The notes under the pieces were generated by a model. The model was not told where the DNA came from. It saw only the letters and a program-made list of their open reading frames with translations, and did not search any database. The position numbers and the translations under genes were made by a program. From assembly GCF_902497855.1 (NCBI RefSeq), contig NZ_CABVHU010000004.1, positions 62,001-126,000 of the forward strand: a stretch of 64,000 bases of DNA. Direction: 5' to 3'. Below, one piece after another: positions 51,849 to 61,711 of this stretch. The stretch's first letter is position 1. Every line of letters begins with the position of its first letter. This DNA is from Pseudomonas fluorescens (GTDB lineage Bacteria > Pseudomonadota > Gammaproteobacteria > Pseudomonadales > Pseudomonadaceae).

Positions 51849-52244
51849 CTATGGACTCTCTTGAGTGATTGACGCTGGAAGCGTTCGCCTTTTCCTTGAG
51901 CCATCTTTTGGACGGCAGGGATCGAACGTGGCGCATGGAATGATTCCATCAGATAGAAGCGGCATCGATTTGTCTAAAACCGACCCAAAATTGACCAAAC
52001 ACCCTTTGTTTTGGCTTTTCTGACAAGGCGCGGTCTTTCGGTGTGGCGCTTTTGGGCAAGGAAGGGCGATGGGTCGGATCTGACAAACTTAAGGTCGGAC
52101 GCATGCAAAATCGGGTGATGGCGATCTGCTGCAATGGCGCTTGCCAGCCAATGAGGCGCGGGGCCGGCAGATCGACCAGCAAGCGGCAAGACCACAAGGA
52201 CGAGAAGGACAGAGGCCACTTTCCATCACCTGGGAGAGACAATA
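51849..52244. promoter_or_regulatory. Divergent control region, creatininase / ABC importer
   Basis: This 396-bp gap contains the shared operator candidate (52072-52101). On the other strand, CCGACCCAAAATTGACCAAAC (about 51980), inverted, reads GGTCAATTTTGGGTCGG and has a possible half-site. No gene or REP is seen. A single regulator could control both directions. Confidence 0.45.
52072..52101 (+). promoter_or_regulatory. Candidate shared operator upstream of the ABC importer
   Basis: GGTCGGATCTGACAAACTTA then AGGTCGGAC. GGTCGGA occurs twice in direct orientation 22 bp apart. The site matches the creatinase-upstream site at 45082 almost base for base, although the surrounding sequences are unrelated. 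It ends 143 bp before the first ABC gene. Confidence 0.6.
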
Positions 52245-53372
52245 ATGAATAATCGCATCGACCTTTCGCGCCGTACCTTCCTCAAGACCACCGGCATCCT
52301 GGCAGGCACCGCGGCGCTCTCCGGTTTGCTGCCGTTGAGAAGCTTCGCCGCCGCGGAAAAAGAGCTGGTGATCCTGGCCTGGGCCGGGCACGCCGAGCCG
52401 GACATCGTCGCCGATTTCGAACGCCAGTATGGGGTCAAGGTCAAGGCCAAGTACTACACCGGTGGCGACAACATGCTGGGGCTGATCTCGCAATCGCCGC
52501 CCGGCACCTTCGATCTGATCCTGTCCGACGCCGAATATGTCCAGCAACTCAATGCCGCCGAATACATCGAGCAACTCGACCCGGCCGATTACCCCTTCGA
52601 CGACTTCTATCCGGAGTTCCAGCACTTTCCCGGTCACTGGGAGGGGGACAAGCTCTATTCGGTGCTGATTCGCTTCGGCTTTCTCGGCATCGCCTACAAC
52701 ACCCAGCTGGTGCCCGAAGCCAAGGTGCGCAGCTACGACGTGTTCTGGGACGAAAGCCTCAAGGGCAAGGTCGGCCACTTCGACTGGCACCTGCCGAACC
52801 TGGGGCAGATCAGTTTGCTCAATGGCAATGCCCGCCCTTACGACATCGATGCCGGGCAGTGGAAGGCCGTCCAGCAGAAGATGATGAGCCTGCGCCCGCA
52901 GATCGGTGGTTTCTTCGATTACGGCGGTACCTTCTCTTCGCTGAAAAACGGTCAGGTCCATGCCATGTGCGGCATCGGCGACTGGATCACCGGGGTCTTG
53001 CAGCGCGCTGGCGCTCCGGTGAAAACCGTGTTGCCCCAAGAGGGCGGGTTGCAATGGACGGAGTCCTACTGCATCGCCAGAAAAGCCCATAGCCCGGAGC
53101 TGGCGAAGAAGTTCATCCAATACATCACCTCACCCCAAGGCCAGGTCAAGTCGGCGAAGATGGCTGCCTACCCGGCGTTGATCCCGAGCAAGAAGGGTTG
53201 GGAACTGCTCAACCAGACCGACCCCGCCGAAGCCAGGCGCCAAGGCATGCTGCTCGGTCAGCGCAACGTCATGGACGATATCCGCGACGGTCGCATCAAG
53301 TACCGCGAACTCCCGGTCCGGCAGAGCCTGGATGAGTGGAACGACTTCTGGTCGCAATACAAGGGTGCCTGA
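52245..53372 (+). CDS. ABC transporter substrate-binding protein, Tat-exported (PotD-like)
   Basis: A 375-residue binding protein. The N-terminus (MNNRIDLSRRTFLKTTGILA) is a twin-arginine signal, unusual for PotD-type proteins, cleaved near residue 36. The mature part follows the polyamine-binding fold: ELVILAWAGHAEPDIVADFE, PPGTFDLILSDAEYVQQLNA, VFWDESLKGKVGHFDWHLPN and GWELLNQ. It departs from true PotD/PotF (no YNWSDY), so the ligand is probably another cationic or zwitterionic nitrogen compound; creatine or creatinine fits the location. It is first in a four-gene operon. GGGAGAGAC precedes the ATG. Confidence 0.85.
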   Translation: MNNRIDLSRRTFLKTTGILAGTAALSGLLPLRSFAAAEKELVILAWAGHAEPDIVADFERQYGVKVKAKYYTGGDNMLGLISQSPPGTFDLILSDAEYVQQLNAAEYIEQLDPADYPFDDFYPEFQHFPGHWEGDKLYSVLIRFGFLGIAYNTQLVPEAKVRSYDVFWDESLKGKVGHFDWHLPNLGQISLLNGNARPYDIDAGQWKAVQQKMMSLRPQIGGFFDYGGTFSSLKNGQVHAMCGIGDWITGVLQRAGAPVKTVLPQEGGLQWTESYCIARKAHSPELAKKFIQYITSPQGQVKSAKMAAYPALIPSKKGWELLNQTDPAEARRQGMLLGQRNVMDDIRDGRIKYRELPVRQSLDEWNDFWSQYKGA

Positions 53373-53396
53373 CGAGACGCGTGGGAGGTGGTCGCA

Positions 53397-54314
53397 ATGA
53401 TTTCAGACAAGCTTAAGACTTCACCGTCGGTGCTGGCCGACAGCGCACCCAGCCGACGGCGGGGCCGCAAAAGAACCGTGCGCCTGCCCTGGTACGGCCT
53501 TGGTTTTTCGCTACCGATCCTGATCTGGCAGTTGATCTTCTTTGTGTTCCCGCTGGCATTCCTGGTGGCGATCAGCTTCTGGCTGGTTCGCAACTTCCGC
53601 ATGGTGCCGACCTTCGAGTGGCTGAACTGGAGCTACATGTTCAGTCGCGGCTTTTTCTGGGATGCCTACCTGCATACCCTGGCCATGGCGGCGGGCGCCA
53701 CGGTGCTGGTGAGCCTGGTGGCGTTCCCCTGCGCCTATACGATCGCCTTCAAGTTCCGCGAGTCGACGAAACAGTTGCTGGTATTGCTGCTGATCACGCC
53801 GTTTTTCACCAGCTACCTGGTGCGCACCTATTCGTGGCAGGTGTTTCTCAGCGATAACGGCATCTTCAACGCCGCGCTCGGTCTGCTCGGACTGGAGCCC
53901 TTGGCGATGCTGAACACGACGTTCGGTACCTATGTCGGCTACTTCACGCTGTGTCTGCCGCTGGTGGTGTTGCTGCAGCTGTTCAGCCTGATGTACATCG
54001 ATCGCTCGTTGATCGAGGCCGCGCACAACCTCGGCTGCGGACGCCTGCGCACGGTCATCCTGGTGGTGATCCCGTCGGCACGGATCGGTATCGTGGTCGC
54101 GGCGCTGTTCTGCTTCATCCTGACCTTCGGTGACTTCGTCAGCCCGCTGTACCTGGGCGGCGGCCAGCCACCGACCTTGAGCACCCTGATCACCGACACC
54201 ACCAAGTCCGGCCAGCAATGGCCACGGGCGGCAGTGATCGCCACGATGATGATCCTGACGCTGCTGATCACGGCCTTTGCTGCGGTTCGCTTCGCATACC
54301 GGAGACGCCCATGA
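53397..54314 (+). CDS. ABC transporter permease (PotB/PotH-like)
   Basis: A 305-residue inner-membrane permease. An N-terminal basic stretch (RRRGRKRTVRLPWYG) precedes the first span (IWQLIFFVFPLAFLVAISFW). YTIAFKFRESTKQLLVLLLI and SYLVRTYSWQVFLSDNGIFN are PotB-like, and the EAA loop is LIEAAHNLGCGRLRTVILVV. It forms the channel with the next gene. GGAGG at 53384 supports the ATG at 53397 rather than the GTG at 53388. Confidence 0.86.
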   Translation: MISDKLKTSPSVLADSAPSRRRGRKRTVRLPWYGLGFSLPILIWQLIFFVFPLAFLVAISFWLVRNFRMVPTFEWLNWSYMFSRGFFWDAYLHTLAMAAGATVLVSLVAFPCAYTIAFKFRESTKQLLVLLLITPFFTSYLVRTYSWQVFLSDNGIFNAALGLLGLEPLAMLNTTFGTYVGYFTLCLPLVVLLQLFSLMYIDRSLIEAAHNLGCGRLRTVILVVIPSARIGIVVAALFCFILTFGDFVSPLYLGGGQPPTLSTLITDTTKSGQQWPRAAVIATMMILTLLITAFAAVRFAYRRRP

Positions 54315-55108
54315 ACGAGCATCGACTGATCAACTTCCTGCTGCGCAGCTTTGTCGTACTGGTGTTCATCTTCATCTTTACCCCCATCGCGGGCAGCTTC
54401 GTGTTCTCGTTCAACATCGACCGCTTTCCGTCGTTGCCCCTGGGCGGCTTCAGCCTGCACTGGTACCAGGCGATCGCGGCTGATCCGGCGGTCTGGCAGG
54501 CCTTCGGCAACAGCCTGAAAGTGGGTGTGGTGGTGTCGCTGGTCTCGACCCTGCTCGGGTTCACCGCGGCGTACACCGACTTCCGATACCAGTTCTTCGG
54601 CAAGTCGATCTACATGGCGCTCGCAATGCTGCCGCCGACCATCCCGGTGGTGATCATGGGCCTGGCCATGCTGGCCTTCCTGTCGCGGGTCGGGCTTTCC
54701 GGGGAGATTTACGCGGTCATGATCAGCCACATCGTCATGTGTGCGCCGTTCGCCATGGCGGTGATCAGGATGCGTCTGGCGCAGATGGATCCGAACATCG
54801 AGGCCGCTGCCTGGAACCTGGGGGCCAACCAGTGGAAGGCCATGCGTTACGTGATCCTGCCATTCACCGCGCCGAGCATCTTCGCCGCGCTGTTCGTGAC
54901 CATGGCGGTGTCCTTCGATGAGTTCGCCGTCGCCTGGTTCGTCTCGGGGCTTAACGAGACGGTCCCGGTGCGCATCCTCAACACCTTGCAAGGGCAGGTG
55001 AGCCCGACCATCAACGCGATCGGCACCATTGTTTTCATCACGACCATGACCCTGGTGATTCTGGCGCAGCTGCTGTTGATGCGCCGGCGCAAGCCCGCGA
55101 CGGCCTGA
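54311..55108 (+). CDS. ABC transporter permease (PotC/PotI-like)
   Basis: A 265-residue permease overlapping the preceding gene as ATGA. FLLRSFVVLVFIFIFTPIAG is the first span, and IEAAAWNLGANQWKAMRYVI is the EAA loop facing the ATPase. FDEFAVAWFVSG is the conserved late-span motif of PotC/PotI. It completes the transmembrane part of the importer. Confidence 0.87.
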   Translation: MNEHRLINFLLRSFVVLVFIFIFTPIAGSFVFSFNIDRFPSLPLGGFSLHWYQAIAADPAVWQAFGNSLKVGVVVSLVSTLLGFTAAYTDFRYQFFGKSIYMALAMLPPTIPVVIMGLAMLAFLSRVGLSGEIYAVMISHIVMCAPFAMAVIRMRLAQMDPNIEAAAWNLGANQWKAMRYVILPFTAPSIFAALFVTMAVSFDEFAVAWFVSGLNETVPVRILNTLQGQVSPTINAIGTIVFITTMTLVILAQLLLMRRRKPATA

Positions 55109-55144
55109 TACCACCTCAACCATCCGAACCCGAAGGACTCAGCC

Positions 55145-56233
55145 ATGACTCAACCGCTGGTGGTATTCGACAACGTGGTCAAGCATTTCGGCAGCTATAT
55201 GGCCGTCGAACGCATGAACCTGGACATCTACAAGGGCGAGTTCGTCGCGATCATGGGGTCCAGCGGATGTGGCAAGACCACCACGCTGCGCATGCTCGCG
55301 GGGCTTGATAAACCCAGCGAGGGCGAAATCCGCCTGAACGGTGAGCGCATCAATGACCTGTGCTCATGGGAGCGGGAGACGCCGCTGGTCTGGCAGAATC
55401 TGGCCCTGTTCCCGTTTCTCAACGTGCTGGAGAATGTCGAATTCGGCCTGCGCATGAGAGGCATGGCCAAGGCCGAGCGGCGCAAAAAGGCCCTGCACTG
55501 GCTTGAGCGGCTGGACCTGGCGGAGTTCGCCACGCGGGATATCAGCCTGCTGTCCGGTGGTCAGCGGCAACGGGTGGCGCTGGCGCGTTCGTTGGTGACC
55601 GAACCGCCGATCCTGCTGCTCGACGAACCCCTGAGCGCGCTCGATGCTCACTTGAGCGTGCGCATGCAAGGCGTGCTGACCGGCCTGCAGAAGGACCTGG
55701 GTATCACCTTCGTCTACGTCACCCACAGTCAATCCGAAGCCTTTGCCATGGCCGATCGGGTGGTCATCATGAGCCGGGGCCGGGTGGAACAGATCGGCTC
55801 GCCGCAGGAGGTGTTCCTGGAGCCGCATAATCGCTTCGTCGCCGAGTTCGTGGGCGGTAAAAACATCCTGTGCGGCACGGTCGCCGGCTTCGACGATGCA
55901 GGGCTGGTTCGCCTCGATTCGGCGCACGGCCAATTCCAGGCGCGACTGCCCCAGGGTAAATCGGTGGTCCCCGGCGAAGACGTCACGGTCTGCGTCAGCG
56001 CCGAGCATATCGACCTGACCGCGCAACCGATGCGGCACAACCGGCTGGCGTGTACCGTCGTCGGCGAAGAGTTCATTGGTTCGATGGTCAACATCTACCT
56101 GGAAACCAGGGATGGGCTCGAGTTGCAGGTGCAGAAGCCGCATGCCGATTACCACCGGCTTGGGGTGAACTGCGGGCAGGAGATCTTCGCCGAATGGGAC
56201 GGTGTGCACGCGCTGATACTGCGCGGCGACTGA
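55145..56233 (+). CDS. ABC transporter ATP-binding protein (PotA-like)
   Basis: A 362-residue ATPase. Walker A is GSSGCGKTTTLRML, the signature LLSGGQRQRVALARSLVTEP, Walker B ILLLDEPLSALD, and the switch residue in YVTHSQSEAFAMA. The C-terminal part from about residue 240 is a TOBE-like domain (RLACTVVGEEFIGSMVNIYL). The Q-loop reads TPLVWQNLALFPFLNV, with VWQN in place of the usual MFQ. It energises the importer encoded upstream. The tandem REPIN array starts 59 bp after its stop. Confidence 0.88.
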   Translation: MTQPLVVFDNVVKHFGSYMAVERMNLDIYKGEFVAIMGSSGCGKTTTLRMLAGLDKPSEGEIRLNGERINDLCSWERETPLVWQNLALFPFLNVLENVEFGLRMRGMAKAERRKKALHWLERLDLAEFATRDISLLSGGQRQRVALARSLVTEPPILLLDEPLSALDAHLSVRMQGVLTGLQKDLGITFVYVTHSQSEAFAMADRVVIMSRGRVEQIGSPQEVFLEPHNRFVAEFVGGKNILCGTVAGFDDAGLVRLDSAHGQFQARLPQGKSVVPGEDVTVCVSAEHIDLTAQPMRHNRLACTVVGEEFIGSMVNIYLETRDGLELQVQKPHADYHRLGVNCGQEIFAEWDGVHALILRGD

Positions 56234-56291
56234 AGAATCGCCCACTTCCGATCTTTGCCGGACGCAGCATTTGTGAACACCCCGATCCCAT

Positions 56292-57445
56292 GTAGGAGCT
56301 GGCTTGCCAGCGAAGGCGGCATATCATTCAACATCTTCATTGACTGACCCACCGCTTTCGCTGGCAAGCCAGCTCCTACATTGGGTCTTTGCCGGACGCA
56401 GCATTTGTGAACACCCCGATCCCATGTAGGAGCTGGCTTGCCAGCGAAGGCGGCATATCATTCAACATCTTCATTGACTGACCCACCGCTTTCGCTGGCA
56501 AGCCAGCTCCTACATTGGGTCTTTGCCGGACGCAGCATTTGTGAACACCCCGATCCCATGTAGGAGCTGGCTTGCCAGCGAAGGCGGCATATCATTCAAC
56601 ATCTTCATTGACTGACCCACCGCTTTCGCTGGCAAGCCAGCTCCTACATTGGGTCTTTGCCGGACGCAGCATTTGTGAACACCCCGATCCCATGTAGGAG
56701 CTGGCTTGCCAGCGAAGGCGGCATATCATTCAACATCTTCATTGACTGACCCACCGCTTTCGCTGGCAAGCCAGCTCCTACATTGGGTCTTTGCCGGACG
56801 CAGGATTTGTGTACACCCCGATCCCTGTAGGAGCTGGCTTGCCAGCGAAGGCGGTATATCATTCAACATCTTCATTGACTGACCCACCGCTTTCGCTGGC
56901 AAGCCAGCTCCTACATTGGGTCTTGCCGGACTCGGGATTTGTGTACACCCCGATCCCTGTAGGAGCTGGCTTGCCAGCGAAGGCGGTATATCATTCAACA
57001 TCTTCATTGACTGACCCACCGCTTTCGCTGGCAAGCCAGCTCCTACATTGGATTTTTGCCGGACTCGGGATTTGTGTACACCCTGATTCCTGTAGGAGCT
57101 GGCTTGCCAGCGAAGGCGGTATATCATTCAATATCTTCATTGACTGACCCACCGCTTTCGCTGGCAAGCCAGCTCCTACATTGGGTCTTTGCCGGACGCA
57201 GGATTTGTGTACACCCTGATTCCTGTAGGAGCTGGCTTGCCAGCGAAGGCGGCATATCATTCAACATTTTCATTGACTGACCCACCGCTTTCGCTGGCAA
57301 GCCAGCTCCTACATTGGGTCTTTGCCGGACGCAGGATTTGTGTACACCCCGATCCCCGTAGGAGCTGGCTTGCCAGCGAAGGCGGCATATCATTCAACAT
57401 CTTCATTGACTGACCCACCGCTTTCGCTGGCAAGCCAGCTCCTAC
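56292..57445. repeat. Tandem array of nine REPIN units (about 133 bp each)
   Basis: GTAGGAGCTGGCTTGCCAGC begins at 56292, 56426, 56560, 56694, 56827, 56959, 57092, 57225 and 57358, spacing 132-134 bp. Each is followed by a GGCATATCATTCAACATCTT spacer and the inverted core TTCGCTGGCAAGCCAGCTCC, then a link (TTGGGTCTTTGCCGGACGCA ... GATCCC) to the next. The first four units are almost identical (GTGAACACCCCGATCCCATG link); the last five carry GTGTACACCCCGATCC or TGATTCC variants. The array fills the 1.26-kb gap between the ABC operon and napC. ORFs inside it are artefacts. Confidence 0.95.
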
Positions 57446-57490
57446 AGGGGATCTTTGCCGTTCGCGGGATTTGTGTAGGCGGATGAAAAC

Positions 57491-58087
57491 CTACCAGCCC
57501 TTGACCCCACTCATGTCCGGCAGCTTGTGGGCAATCCCCTTGTGGCAGTCGATGCAGGTGGCTTCACCCTTGGCCAGGGACGTCGAGTGCATGGCAGCGG
57601 CGCGTTTGCCCTGGCGGGTGAAGTCCATGAACTCGAAGTTGTGGCAGTTGCGGCATTCGCGCGAGTCGTTGGCCTTGAGCCTGGCCCACTCATGTTCGGC
57701 CAGCTCGCGGCGCAGGGCGACAAATTTGTCGCGGGTATCGATGGTGCCGAAGATTTTGCCCCAGACCTCCTTCGAGGCTTGCATCTTGCGTGCGATTTTA
57801 TGGGTCCATTCGTGGGGCACGTGACAGTCCGGGCAACTGGCGCGCACACCTGAACGGTTGGTGTAGTGGATCGTGTCCTTGAGCTCGACGAAAACGTTGT
57901 CACGCATTTCATGGCAGGAGATGCAGAACTTCTCGGTGTTGCTCAGCTCGAGCGCCGTGTTGAAACCACCCCAGAAAATGATCCCGGCGATAAAGCCCCC
58001 CAGCGTCAGAAAGCCCAGGCTGTAATAGAGGCTCGGCCGACGCAGGATGCCCCAGTAGTCCTTGAGCAGGGCGAACAGTGCTTTCAT
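57491..58087 (-). CDS. napC: NapC/NirT family tetrahaem cytochrome c
   Basis: A 198-residue protein with one N-terminal membrane anchor ([20 protein letters not shown]) and four c-type haem motifs in the periplasm: CISCH, CPDCH, CRNCH and CIDCH. It passes electrons from quinol to the NapAB nitrate reductase. [20 protein letters not shown] and [20 protein letters not shown] are standard NapC blocks. It is the last gene of napEDABC; the REPIN array begins 46 bp beyond its stop. Confidence 0.95.
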   Translation of the reverse strand: MKALFALLKDYWGILRRPSLYYSLGFLTLGGFIAGIIFWGGFNTALELSNTEKFCISCHEMRDNVFVELKDTIHYTNRSGVRASCPDCHVPHEWTHKIARKMQASKEVWGKIFGTIDTRDKFVALRRELAEHEWARLKANDSRECRNCHNFEFMDFTRQGKRAAAMHSTSLAKGEATCIDCHKGIAHKLPDMSGVKGW

Positions 58088-58096
58088 CTTGCCTCC

Positions 58097-58582
58097 TCAG
58101 GGTTTCTGCGCGGCGTTGGCGTCGTCTTGCAATATTTTATCGATGGTCTCGAAGTTGTTGCCTACCAGGGGCAGCACCTCCGTTTGCGGCACATGGCACT
58201 GGTTACAGAAGTACCGACGCGGTGACACCGCCGCCAGCGCCTGGCCGTCGCGGTCCATGTAGTGGGTGATACTGATCATCGTCGCCTGGCTGCGCGCGCT
58301 GTTGGCACGGCTGTGACAAGACAGGCACTTGTTGCCGTTGATGTCGATTTGATAACCGCGAATGCTGTGGGGGATGGTGGGCGGCTGGTCCGGGTAATTG
58401 CGTTCGCGCTTGAGGTCCTTGTTTTCTTCGTTGGCGATGGGCGGGGCCGGCATGCTCTGGGTCAAGGTGCCACCGGGTCGGCGCCCGTCCGGCCCGGAGG
58501 CATCGAGCGGGTAGTCGACGTCTGCAGCCATCACCACGCCGATCGCAGCGAGCAGGAGCAACGGCAGGATTCGAAAAGGCAT
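58097..58582 (-). CDS. napB: Periplasmic nitrate reductase dihaem cytochrome subunit
   Basis: A 161-residue protein with signal peptide MPFRILPLLLLAAIGVVMAA and two CxxCH haem motifs (NKCLSCHSRANSARS and YFCNQCHVPQTEVLPLVGN), as expected for NapB. It carries electrons from NapC to NapA in the periplasm. GAGGAGAACCGTC precedes the ATG at 58582. It lies 9 bp upstream of napC and 11 bp after napA. Confidence 0.94.
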   Translation of the reverse strand: MPFRILPLLLLAAIGVVMAADVDYPLDASGPDGRRPGGTLTQSMPAPPIANEENKDLKRERNYPDQPPTIPHSIRGYQIDINGNKCLSCHSRANSARSQATMISITHYMDRDGQALAAVSPRRYFCNQCHVPQTEVLPLVGNNFETIDKILQDDANAAQKP

Positions 58583-58593
58583 GACGGTTCTCC

Positions 58594-61098
58594 TCAGGCC
58601 ACGCTGATCAACTCGATGCGTATCGCGCATTTTTTGTAGTCGGTTTGCTTGGAGATCGGGTCGGTGGCGTCGAGCGTGACCTTGTTGATCAGCTTGTTGG
58701 CATCGAAAAACGGCACGAATACCAGCCCTTGCGGCGGTTTGTTGCGCCCGCGGGTCTCGATGCGCGCGCGGATTTCACCGCGCCGGCTGATCAGCTTCAC
58801 TTCACTGCCGCGCCTTGCCTTCAATGCCTTGGCATCGTCGGGGTGCATGTACACCAGGGCGTCCGGCACCGCTTTGTACAGCTCTTCGACACGCTGGGTC
58901 ATGGTGCCGGTGTGCCAGTGTTCGAGCACGCGGCCGGTGCTCAGCCAGAACGGGTAATCGGCGTCCGGGGCTTCGGCCGGTGGCTCGTAGGGCAGGGCGA
59001 AGATGATCGCCTTCTTGTCCGGGTAACCGTAGAACTGCACCTCGCTGCCTTTCTCCACGTACGGGTCCAGCCCCTCGCGATAGCGCCAGCGGGTTTCCTT
59101 GCCGTCGACCACCGGCCAGCGCAGGCCTCGTTCGCTGTGGTAACGGTCGAACGTGGCCAGGTCATGGCCGTGGCCGCGGCCGAATTGGGCGTATTCCTCG
59201 AACAAACCTTTTTGCAGGTAGAAACCGAAGGCCTTGGCTTCATCGTTCTTGTAGCCGGCTTCCAGTTGCTCGACGGGGAACTGGTCGACCTGGCCATTTT
59301 TGAACAGCACCTCGAACAGGGTCTTGCCCTTGTACTCAGGCGCCTTGGCCAGCAACTCGGCGGGCCAGGTTTCGTCGGTGGTGAAACGCTTGGAAAACTC
59401 CAGCAGCTGCCACAGGTCGGACTTGGCGTCCCCCGGGGCGGTCACCAGTTGATGCCAGAATTGCGTCCGTCGTTCGGCATTGCCAAACGCACCTTCCTTC
59501 TCCACCCACATGGCGCTGGGCAGGATCAGGTCGGCGGCCTGGGCGGAAACCGTGGGATAGACGTCAGAGACAATCACGAAGTTTTGCGGGTTACGCCAAC
59601 CCGGCAGCACTTCCTGCATGATGTTCGGCCCGGCGTGCATGTTGTTGCTGGCCTGGGTCCAGTAGACGTTGAGCACGCCGTCCTTGAGCATGCGGCTCTG
59701 TTCCACCGCATGAAAACCGGGTTTCTCCTGAATGGTGCCGGCGGGCAGCTTCCAGATTTTTTCGGCGATGGCGCGGTGCTTGGGGTTGGTCACGACCAGG
59801 TCGGCGGGCAAGCGGTGGGAGAAGGTCCCGACCTCGCGCGCGGTACCGCAGGCCGACGGCTGGCCGGTCAACGAGAAGGGGCTGTTGCCCGGTTCGCTGA
59901 TCTTGCCCGTGAGCAAGTGGATGTTGTAGATCAGGTTGTTGGCCCAGACGCCGCGGGTGTGCTGGTTGAAACCCATGGTCCAGAACGACACGACCTTGCG
60001 CTTGGGGTCGGCATACAACTCGGCCAGGCTTTTGAGTCGTTCAGCCGGGACACCGGTCTCCTTGGCGGTTCGCTCCAGGGTATAGGGTTTGACGAACGTT
60101 GCGTATTGCTCGAAGGAAATATCCGTCCAGGTGTTGGCCTTGGCCGCGTTTTTCGCCTTCATTTCCCGTGGGTCGTCAGGGCGCAGGCCGTACCCGATGT
60201 CATCGGCGCCTTGGGCAAACCGGGTGTGCTTGCTGATGAAGTCCTGGTTCACCGCACCGCTTTCAATGATGTGGTTGGCGATGTAGTTGAGGATCATCAG
60301 GTCAGTTTGCGGCTTGAACACCATGGGGATGTCGGCCAGTTCGAAGCTGCGATGCTCGAAGGTGGACAGCACGGCGACTTTCACGTGAGGCTGGCTCAGG
60401 CGCCGGTCGGTGACCCGGCTCCAGAGCACCGGGTGCATCTCGGCCATGTTCGAGCCCCAGAGAACGAAGGCATCGGTGGCTTCGATGTCGTCGTAGCACC
60501 CCATCGGCTCATCCATGCCGAAAGTGCGCATGAAGCCCATCACCGCCGAGGCCATGCAATGGCGGGCGTTGGGGTCGATGTTATTGCTGCGAAAGCCGCC
60601 CTTCATCAGCTTGTTGGCGGCATAGCCTTCCCACACCGTCCATTGCCCGGAACCGAACATGCCGACCGATCCGGGCCCTTTGCTCTTCAAGGCTTCCTTG
60701 AACTTGAGCTCCATGATGTCGAAGGCTTTTTCCCAGCTGATCGGCTGGAATTCGCCCTGCTTGTCGTACTGGCCATTGCTCATGCGCAACAGCGGTTGGG
60801 TCAGGCGATCGACGCCATACATGATTTTCGACAGGAAATAGCCCTTCACGCAGTTCAACCCACGGTTGACCTCGGCCTTGACGTCGCCGTGGGTGGCAAC
60901 CACCCGGTTGTCCCGGGTCGCGACCATCACGCTGCAGCCGGTGCCGCAGAAGCGGCAGGGTGCCTTGTTCCAGTCCAGGGTCACCATGTCCGCTTCGGTC
61001 ACCAGATTACTGGCGGAGGTCACGATCGGCAGGCCGGCAGCGGCGGCGGCAATGGCGGCGGCCTGGGCCTTGACGAATGCTCGGCGACTCATGCTCAT
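58594..61098 (-). CDS. napA: Periplasmic nitrate reductase catalytic subunit
   Basis: An 834-residue molybdoenzyme of normal length. The Tat signal is [19 protein letters not shown]; the [4Fe-4S] ligands are [11 protein letters not shown] plus the later NCVKG; the Mo-coordinating cysteine is in [13 protein letters not shown]. Further blocks are [30 protein letters not shown] and [16 protein letters not shown]. It binds Mo-bis-MGD and reduces nitrate to nitrite in the periplasm. The start at 61098 overlaps the napD stop as ATGA. Confidence 0.96.
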   Translation of the reverse strand: MSMSRRAFVKAQAAAIAAAAAGLPIVTSASNLVTEADMVTLDWNKAPCRFCGTGCSVMVATRDNRVVATHGDVKAEVNRGLNCVKGYFLSKIMYGVDRLTQPLLRMSNGQYDKQGEFQPISWEKAFDIMELKFKEALKSKGPGSVGMFGSGQWTVWEGYAANKLMKGGFRSNNIDPNARHCMASAVMGFMRTFGMDEPMGCYDDIEATDAFVLWGSNMAEMHPVLWSRVTDRRLSQPHVKVAVLSTFEHRSFELADIPMVFKPQTDLMILNYIANHIIESGAVNQDFISKHTRFAQGADDIGYGLRPDDPREMKAKNAAKANTWTDISFEQYATFVKPYTLERTAKETGVPAERLKSLAELYADPKRKVVSFWTMGFNQHTRGVWANNLIYNIHLLTGKISEPGNSPFSLTGQPSACGTAREVGTFSHRLPADLVVTNPKHRAIAEKIWKLPAGTIQEKPGFHAVEQSRMLKDGVLNVYWTQASNNMHAGPNIMQEVLPGWRNPQNFVIVSDVYPTVSAQAADLILPSAMWVEKEGAFGNAERRTQFWHQLVTAPGDAKSDLWQLLEFSKRFTTDETWPAELLAKAPEYKGKTLFEVLFKNGQVDQFPVEQLEAGYKNDEAKAFGFYLQKGLFEEYAQFGRGHGHDLATFDRYHSERGLRWPVVDGKETRWRYREGLDPYVEKGSEVQFYGYPDKKAIIFALPYEPPAEAPDADYPFWLSTGRVLEHWHTGTMTQRVEELYKAVPDALVYMHPDDAKALKARRGSEVKLISRRGEIRARIETRGRNKPPQGLVFVPFFDANKLINKVTLDATDPISKQTDYKKCAIRIELISVA

Positions 61099-61355
61099 TC
61101 GATGTCTCCTTCGGGTTCGAGGAGTTCGTGGTAGATCAACGCGGCGTTGAGTACGCCCGGCAGGTTGTTGATCTGTTCGATGCGTTGCAGAATCTGGCTT
61201 TCGTGCACGGCCTCGAGGACCACCACCAGTTTTCCGGCCGCACTTTCCTGATGCAGTTCCAGGCCCTCCAGTAGACGCAGGTTGGCTTTGACGGCGTCGA
61301 ACAATTCGGGGCGGGCAAGTACGACAAGACTGGCAATATGCAGAGCTTCGTCCAT
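61095..61355 (-). CDS. napD: NapA signal-binding chaperone NapD
   Basis: An 86-residue protein: [20 protein letters not shown], then [20 protein letters not shown] and [15 protein letters not shown], the ferredoxin-like NapD fold. It binds the NapA Tat signal peptide in the cytoplasm until the cofactor is inserted. The ATG at 61355 has GGAG upstream; an alternative TTG start lies nine codons earlier. It is coupled to napA. Confidence 0.92.
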   Translation of the reverse strand: MDEALHIASLVVLARPELFDAVKANLRLLEGLELHQESAAGKLVVVLEAVHESQILQRIEQINNLPGVLNAALIYHELLEPEGDIE

Positions 61356-61388
61356 GTGCTGGCTCCAATAGGCCTTGGGCAACGGCTA

Positions 61389-61556
61389 TTAGTTGGGAGG
61401 GCCCGGTGGTCCATACAGCATCTGGAAAAACCAGACGAGAAAGCCGTAGCCGCCAACGATGGCGACCGACAGCAGCGGGAAGAGGCAGACGACAAGAAAG
61501 AGGAACAGCCGGGTTTCCTTGCGGCGCTCGGGTTTGCGTTCTTCAGCCAATGGCAT
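61389..61556 (-). CDS. napE: NapE small membrane protein
   Basis: A 55-residue protein: a charged head ([18 protein letters not shown]) and a single span ([20 protein letters not shown]) followed by [17 protein letters not shown]. This is the typical NapE. GGAGATT precedes the ATG at 61556. It is the first gene of the nap operon; there is no napF. Its molecular role is not established. Confidence 0.9.
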   Translation of the reverse strand: MPLAEERKPERRKETRLFLFLVVCLFPLLSVAIVGGYGFLVWFFQMLYGPPGPPN

Positions 61557-61678
61557 CGAGCAATCTCCAGCCGAACTTTGCAATCAGACTAGATCACGAT
61601 GTTTTTGCGGGTTTCCTGGCAGGGGTATTTAGCGACCGGCGGTGAATTATCATGACAACGGTGGTGCAGCCGCTATAA

Positions 61679-61711
61679 AACGGTAAACCATTACTTCGTT
61701 TGGTTACCGTT
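61679..61711. promoter_or_regulatory. Inverted repeat upstream of nap
   Basis: AACGGTAAACCA (61679-61690) is inverted as TTTGGTTACCGTT (61699-61711), about 125 bp upstream of napE and about 50 bp beyond the end of the next gene. I see no FNR/ANR-type TTGATNNNNATCAA site in the gap. It could be an operator for nap or a weak terminator; which is undecided. Confidence 0.4.

Noticed and set aside
56644..57413. Several ORFs of 70-133 codons with repeated ASSYRDRGVHKS or SLASQLLHW motifs
   Set aside because: They are translations of the tandem REPIN array, open on both strands because the unit length is near a multiple of three, with no ribosome sites.
56292..57445. CRISPR array
   Set aside because: The spacing is regular, but the intervening segments are also repeated rather than unique, the unit is an inverted REP pair, and no cas gene is near.
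58262..58639. Plus-strand frame ending near napB/napA
   Set aside because: Antisense shadow of napB without a ribosome site or recognisable composition.
58645..61134. 829-codon plus-strand open frame
   Set aside because: It is the complement of napA; the minus strand carries the Fe-S and Mo cysteine motifs and the Tat signal.
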